From: CALNXN01 sp942490645
GTDB taxonomy: Bacteria > Pseudomonadota > Alphaproteobacteria > Rhodobacterales > Rhodobacteraceae
Assembly (NCBI GenBank): GCA_942490645.1
Contig: CALNXN010000009.1
Coordinates: 186,001-250,000, forward strand
Direction: 5' to 3'
Length of the DNA: 64,000 bases
The translations under genes were made by a program, and so were the position numbers. The notes beneath the pieces are model-generated. The model worked only from the letters and a program-made list of their open reading frames with translations. It did not search any database and had not been told where the DNA came from. Shown piece by piece: positions 61,526 through 64,000 of the stretch. Position 1 is the first letter of the stretch. Each line of letters begins with the position of its first letter.

Positions 61526-61843
61526 ATGCGGATACTTGTTTTCACTCTTTTTCTAAGCCTCCCCGTAACGCTTGCTGCGCAAGAGGACTCCGGCCCGTCG
61601 TTGATGGAGCGCGGGGCGCAGCAGTTTTTGGAAGGCTTGCTCAAGGAGATGGAGCCAGCATTGGAAGGCATGCAGGGCTTCATGCAGCAGATGGGCCCGG
61701 CCATGCGTGATCTTCTACGCGAGATCGAGGATTGGAGCATCTACGAGGCGCCCGAAGTGCTGCCCAACGGCGACATCATCATTCGCCGCAAACCTGAAGA
61801 GACAACGCCAGAACCATTGCCCGAAGGCCAGATTGAGCTTTAA
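61526..61843 (+). CDS. Small secreted protein of unknown function
   Basis: A 105-residue protein with a signal peptide (MRILVFTLFLSLPVTLAAQ). The mature part is rich in Met, Glu and Gln (FMQQMGPAMRDLLREIEDWSIYEAPEVLPNG). Relatives in Rhodobacterales are sometimes mislabelled as AAA+ ATPases, but no Walker motif is present. It is probably periplasmic. The 3' end overlaps the convergent ppx gene by four bases. Confidence 0.7.
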   Translation: MRILVFTLFLSLPVTLAAQEDSGPSLMERGAQQFLEGLLKEMEPALEGMQGFMQQMGPAMRDLLREIEDWSIYEAPEVLPNGDIIIRRKPEETTPEPLPEGQIEL

Positions 61844-63405
61844 CGGCGGTTCAGAACCACCGCTTCGGCGTTCAATGAGGCCGCGAGCGACTGAAACCGG
61901 GCTTCAGCAACTTCGCCATAGAGCGGGATCATATCCTTGGTTAGTCGCAGTTCCAGCCGCCGCTTTTTCGGGAACCAGCGCAGAGAGCCGCGTTCGGCGT
62001 CTTGCGTCATCCACAACATCGCGCCGAACCGCATCGCCTTGCCGAGCACTTCCGCTTCAAGTTGCGATTTCTCATCAATCAGGGCGTATAGCTCTTCAAA
62101 TCGGGTGCCTTCGCGCTTGTTGGAGTAACGGTGCAACAAGGCCAGCCCCAAAAAGACACGTTCTGAGTGCTTTAAGCCGCCCAGATTGGCGCGTGTCGCA
62201 TTGTCGAAACAAACCTCAGCGCGGTAGTCGGGATGCGCGCGCCAGCTGACGTCATGGAGTAGGCATGCGGCCTTGATCAGACGGCGGTGCGTATGCGGTA
62301 CGGATTTGAAAATCGGGTGGATGAACGCATATAGCGATTTGCCGAAGCCTGGCATGCGCGCGTCCTTGGCCTCCGCAAAGCGGCATGCCTCGATCAGGGG
62401 GTCGCGGTCGCGTAGGCGTTGCGGCATCTGTTCATACAGCATGCCCTCGCGGATCCCGTAGCTGGACACGGCGATGTCCTTGGGGCGAAACGTCTTGACC
62501 AGCCGGGTCAGAACGTCGGCGGCAAACGGCACCAGTGCCATACGTGTGGATGAAATGCCGCATAAAGCGCGCAGCTCGTCGAGATCAGAGGTTTCGATGT
62601 ATTTTGCCGTCGCACTCACCGAGCGGGCGGTCATTCTGTATTCGTGCAGCACATGCAGGGGGTAGCCGCGTCGCTGCATGTCGATCCGCGCAATTGCCCG
62701 CCACGATCCGCCGACCAGAAACAACCGGTCGCGCTGCGTGCCCATGCGTTCGTGCAGGTCGTCCATCACCTCTTTGATATGCGCGCGTCGGCCTTTGCGC
62801 CCGCCCTTGATGCCGTTCAATTTCAGCGGCCCAAGGTTTGAGGTGACGCGCCGCCCGACGCGACCGTCCGATATCTCGGCCAATTCCATTGACGACCCAC
62901 CGATATCGCAGACCAGACCATAGGACCCCGGCCAGCCCAAGAGCACCCCCTGCGCTGACAAGCGTGCTTCTTCCTCGCCGTCGATCACCCAGATGCGAAG
63001 GCCCGTTTCGCGGCGCACCTCGTCGCAAAACTCCGGCCCGTCTTCTGCGTCGCGCACAGCAGCGGTTGCGACGACCGTCAGTTCGGGCAGTCCCATGCCC
63101 TGCGCCAGATACTGAAACCGGCGCAAGGCGCTGAGGGCGCGCACGCGCCCATCCGGGTTCAGTCTGCCCGTTTCAGAGACACCGGCGCCCAAGGCGCACA
63201 TGATTTTTTCATTGTAGAAATAGGCCGGTGACCGGGCCGCGCCGTCAAAAACCACCAATCTGACAGAGTTCGAGCCCACATCAACCACGCCCACCCGCGC
63301 CAAAGCACGTGCGCTGGGATCTTGGAACAAGGGCCTGCCGAACAGACCGACATCAGGGTGGGAGACGTCACCAACAAGGGGTGCGCTCGTTGTCATTTGG
63401 GTCAT
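61840..63405 (-). CDS. ppx: Exopolyphosphatase/GppA-type phosphatase
   Basis: A 521-residue ASKHA-fold enzyme. The N-terminal phosphate-binding VVDVGSNSVRLVVFDG is typical, as is the DIGGSSMELAE second binding region. A C-terminal HD-like helical part includes ACLLHDVSWRAHPDYR. It hydrolyses polyphosphate or pppGpp. ppk lies just upstream on the same strand, so the pair probably forms a polyphosphate operon. It is convergent with the small secreted gene. Confidence 0.92.
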   Translation of the reverse strand: MTQMTTSAPLVGDVSHPDVGLFGRPLFQDPSARALARVGVVDVGSNSVRLVVFDGAARSPAYFYNEKIMCALGAGVSETGRLNPDGRVRALSALRRFQYLAQGMGLPELTVVATAAVRDAEDGPEFCDEVRRETGLRIWVIDGEEEARLSAQGVLLGWPGSYGLVCDIGGSSMELAEISDGRVGRRVTSNLGPLKLNGIKGGRKGRRAHIKEVMDDLHERMGTQRDRLFLVGGSWRAIARIDMQRRGYPLHVLHEYRMTARSVSATAKYIETSDLDELRALCGISSTRMALVPFAADVLTRLVKTFRPKDIAVSSYGIREGMLYEQMPQRLRDRDPLIEACRFAEAKDARMPGFGKSLYAFIHPIFKSVPHTHRRLIKAACLLHDVSWRAHPDYRAEVCFDNATRANLGGLKHSERVFLGLALLHRYSNKREGTRFEELYALIDEKSQLEAEVLGKAMRFGAMLWMTQDAERGSLRWFPKKRRLELRLTKDMIPLYGEVAEARFQSLAASLNAEAVVLNRR

Positions 63406-63550
63406 GAGGCCCCCTGGTTTCGGTCGTCGGCGACAGGTTTAACCAATTGCGACCGAGGGTCAATCATAGCCATGCCTTGACGTCGCGCCGTGATGGGCGC
63501 GCATTGTTTCTGCCGCGCCCTTTTGGGCTATTCGTACTTGGAACAGGGGG

Positions 63551-64000
63551 TCAGTCCTCGGTGTGGGTCAATTGCGGGACATCGGACGCGCCAGCGGACC
63601 CGCGCCCAGACAGCGATGGATTTTCCATAAAGAACCGGTGGCAATTAAACGCGAAAGTGCCATCCGGCACCTCGGGGCGTAGAAATGTGCCGTCCGGCCC
63701 CATGATCCAGCTTTGTGCAACATCTGCCAAATTGGCGGCCATGATCTGGCTGACGATCTGTGCTTTGACGGTGGCGTTTTCGATCTCGACCAGTGTCTCT
63801 ACCCGGCGGTTGAGGTTGCGACCCATCCAATCCGCCGACGAGATGAACACGCGCGCCTTTTTGTGCGGCAAACCTGATCCGTTGCCGAAACAGACGATGC
63901 GCGAATGCTCCAGAAACCGACCGACGATAGATTTGACGCGAATGTTTTCGCTCAGCCCCGCCACGCCCGGTCGCAGCCCGCAAATGCCACGGATCACAAG
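63551..64000 (-). CDS. ppk: Polyphosphate kinase, C-terminal part only
   Basis: The gene continues beyond the right edge. The visible 149 or so codons give the C-terminal domain of PPK1, including RGICGLRPGVAGLSENIRVKSIVGRFLEHSR and ISSADWMGRNLNRRVE, both diagnostic. The enzyme makes polyphosphate from ATP. The stop is at 63551, and ppx follows after a 145-base gap. The start lies outside the window. Confidence 0.95.
   Translation of the reverse strand, partial: LVIRGICGLRPGVAGLSENIRVKSIVGRFLEHSRIVCFGNGSGLPHKKARVFISSADWMGRNLNRRVETLVEIENATVKAQIVSQIMAANLADVAQSWIMGPDGTFLRPEVPDGTFAFNCHRFFMENPSLSGRGSAGASDVPQLTHTED

Overview
The window looks like chromosomal DNA of a marine alphaproteobacterium of the Rhodobacterales (Roseobacter group). 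The evidence is GC-rich coding sequence, an alphaproteobacterial-type RNase P RNA, an ScfR/PccR-type propionyl-CoA regulon, a betI-betC-betB-betA choline-O-sulfate operon, a DUF1127 protein, and DUF2927 and DUF4174 proteins. I saw no tRNA, rRNA, CRISPR array, insertion sequence or prophage. Two genes are visibly broken.

Layout. 1-9289 (mostly minus strand): the start of a glycerate kinase, dtd, a nitroreductase, then a membrane-stress-like cluster (zinc-ribbon protein, four-helix membrane protein, SPFH-GYF protein, DUF2927 lipoprotein, TelA, two XpaC proteins, two tiny membrane proteins) and an rRNA pseudouridine synthase. 9353-16495: tadA, a decayed SnoaL/adenylate-cyclase gene, a beta-lactamase-fold hydrolase, a ceramidase-like protein, gatCA, a lipoprotein/amidase pair, rnpB and rpmG. 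16681-20419: a MACPF-domain protein, a Bax-inhibitor-1 protein, and a DUF1127/LysR divergent pair. 20809-31174: an XRE regulator, hisN-like phosphatase, 8-oxoguanine deaminase-like and guanine deaminases around a CAP protein, mgtE, 5-formyl-THF cyclo-ligase, a possible short RNA or micro-ORF, a YmdB-type phosphoesterase and two transporters.

31245-38840: a frameshifted EamA exporter beside its HxlR regulator, a second SLC13 permease, a YebC protein, an ArgP/LysE-type pair and another EamA permease. 38844-44358: the bet operon with a TetR-type operator; it hydrolyses choline-O-sulfate and oxidises choline to glycine betaine. 44423-58584: a nuclease, then the propionate module. An ScfR-type regulator, a Bcr/CflA exporter, pccB, several small genes, pccA and methylmalonyl-CoA mutase together convert propionyl-CoA towards succinyl-CoA. 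TTTGCAAATTTGC boxes lie both before the regulator gene and between the exporter and pccB. 58668-64000: small enzymes, a DnaJ-like protein, a phosphoesterase, ppx and the end of ppk.

The points most worth follow-up are the TelA/XpaC/SPFH cluster, the bacterial MACPF protein, the ScfR boxes, the two gene relics, and three very small candidate genes.
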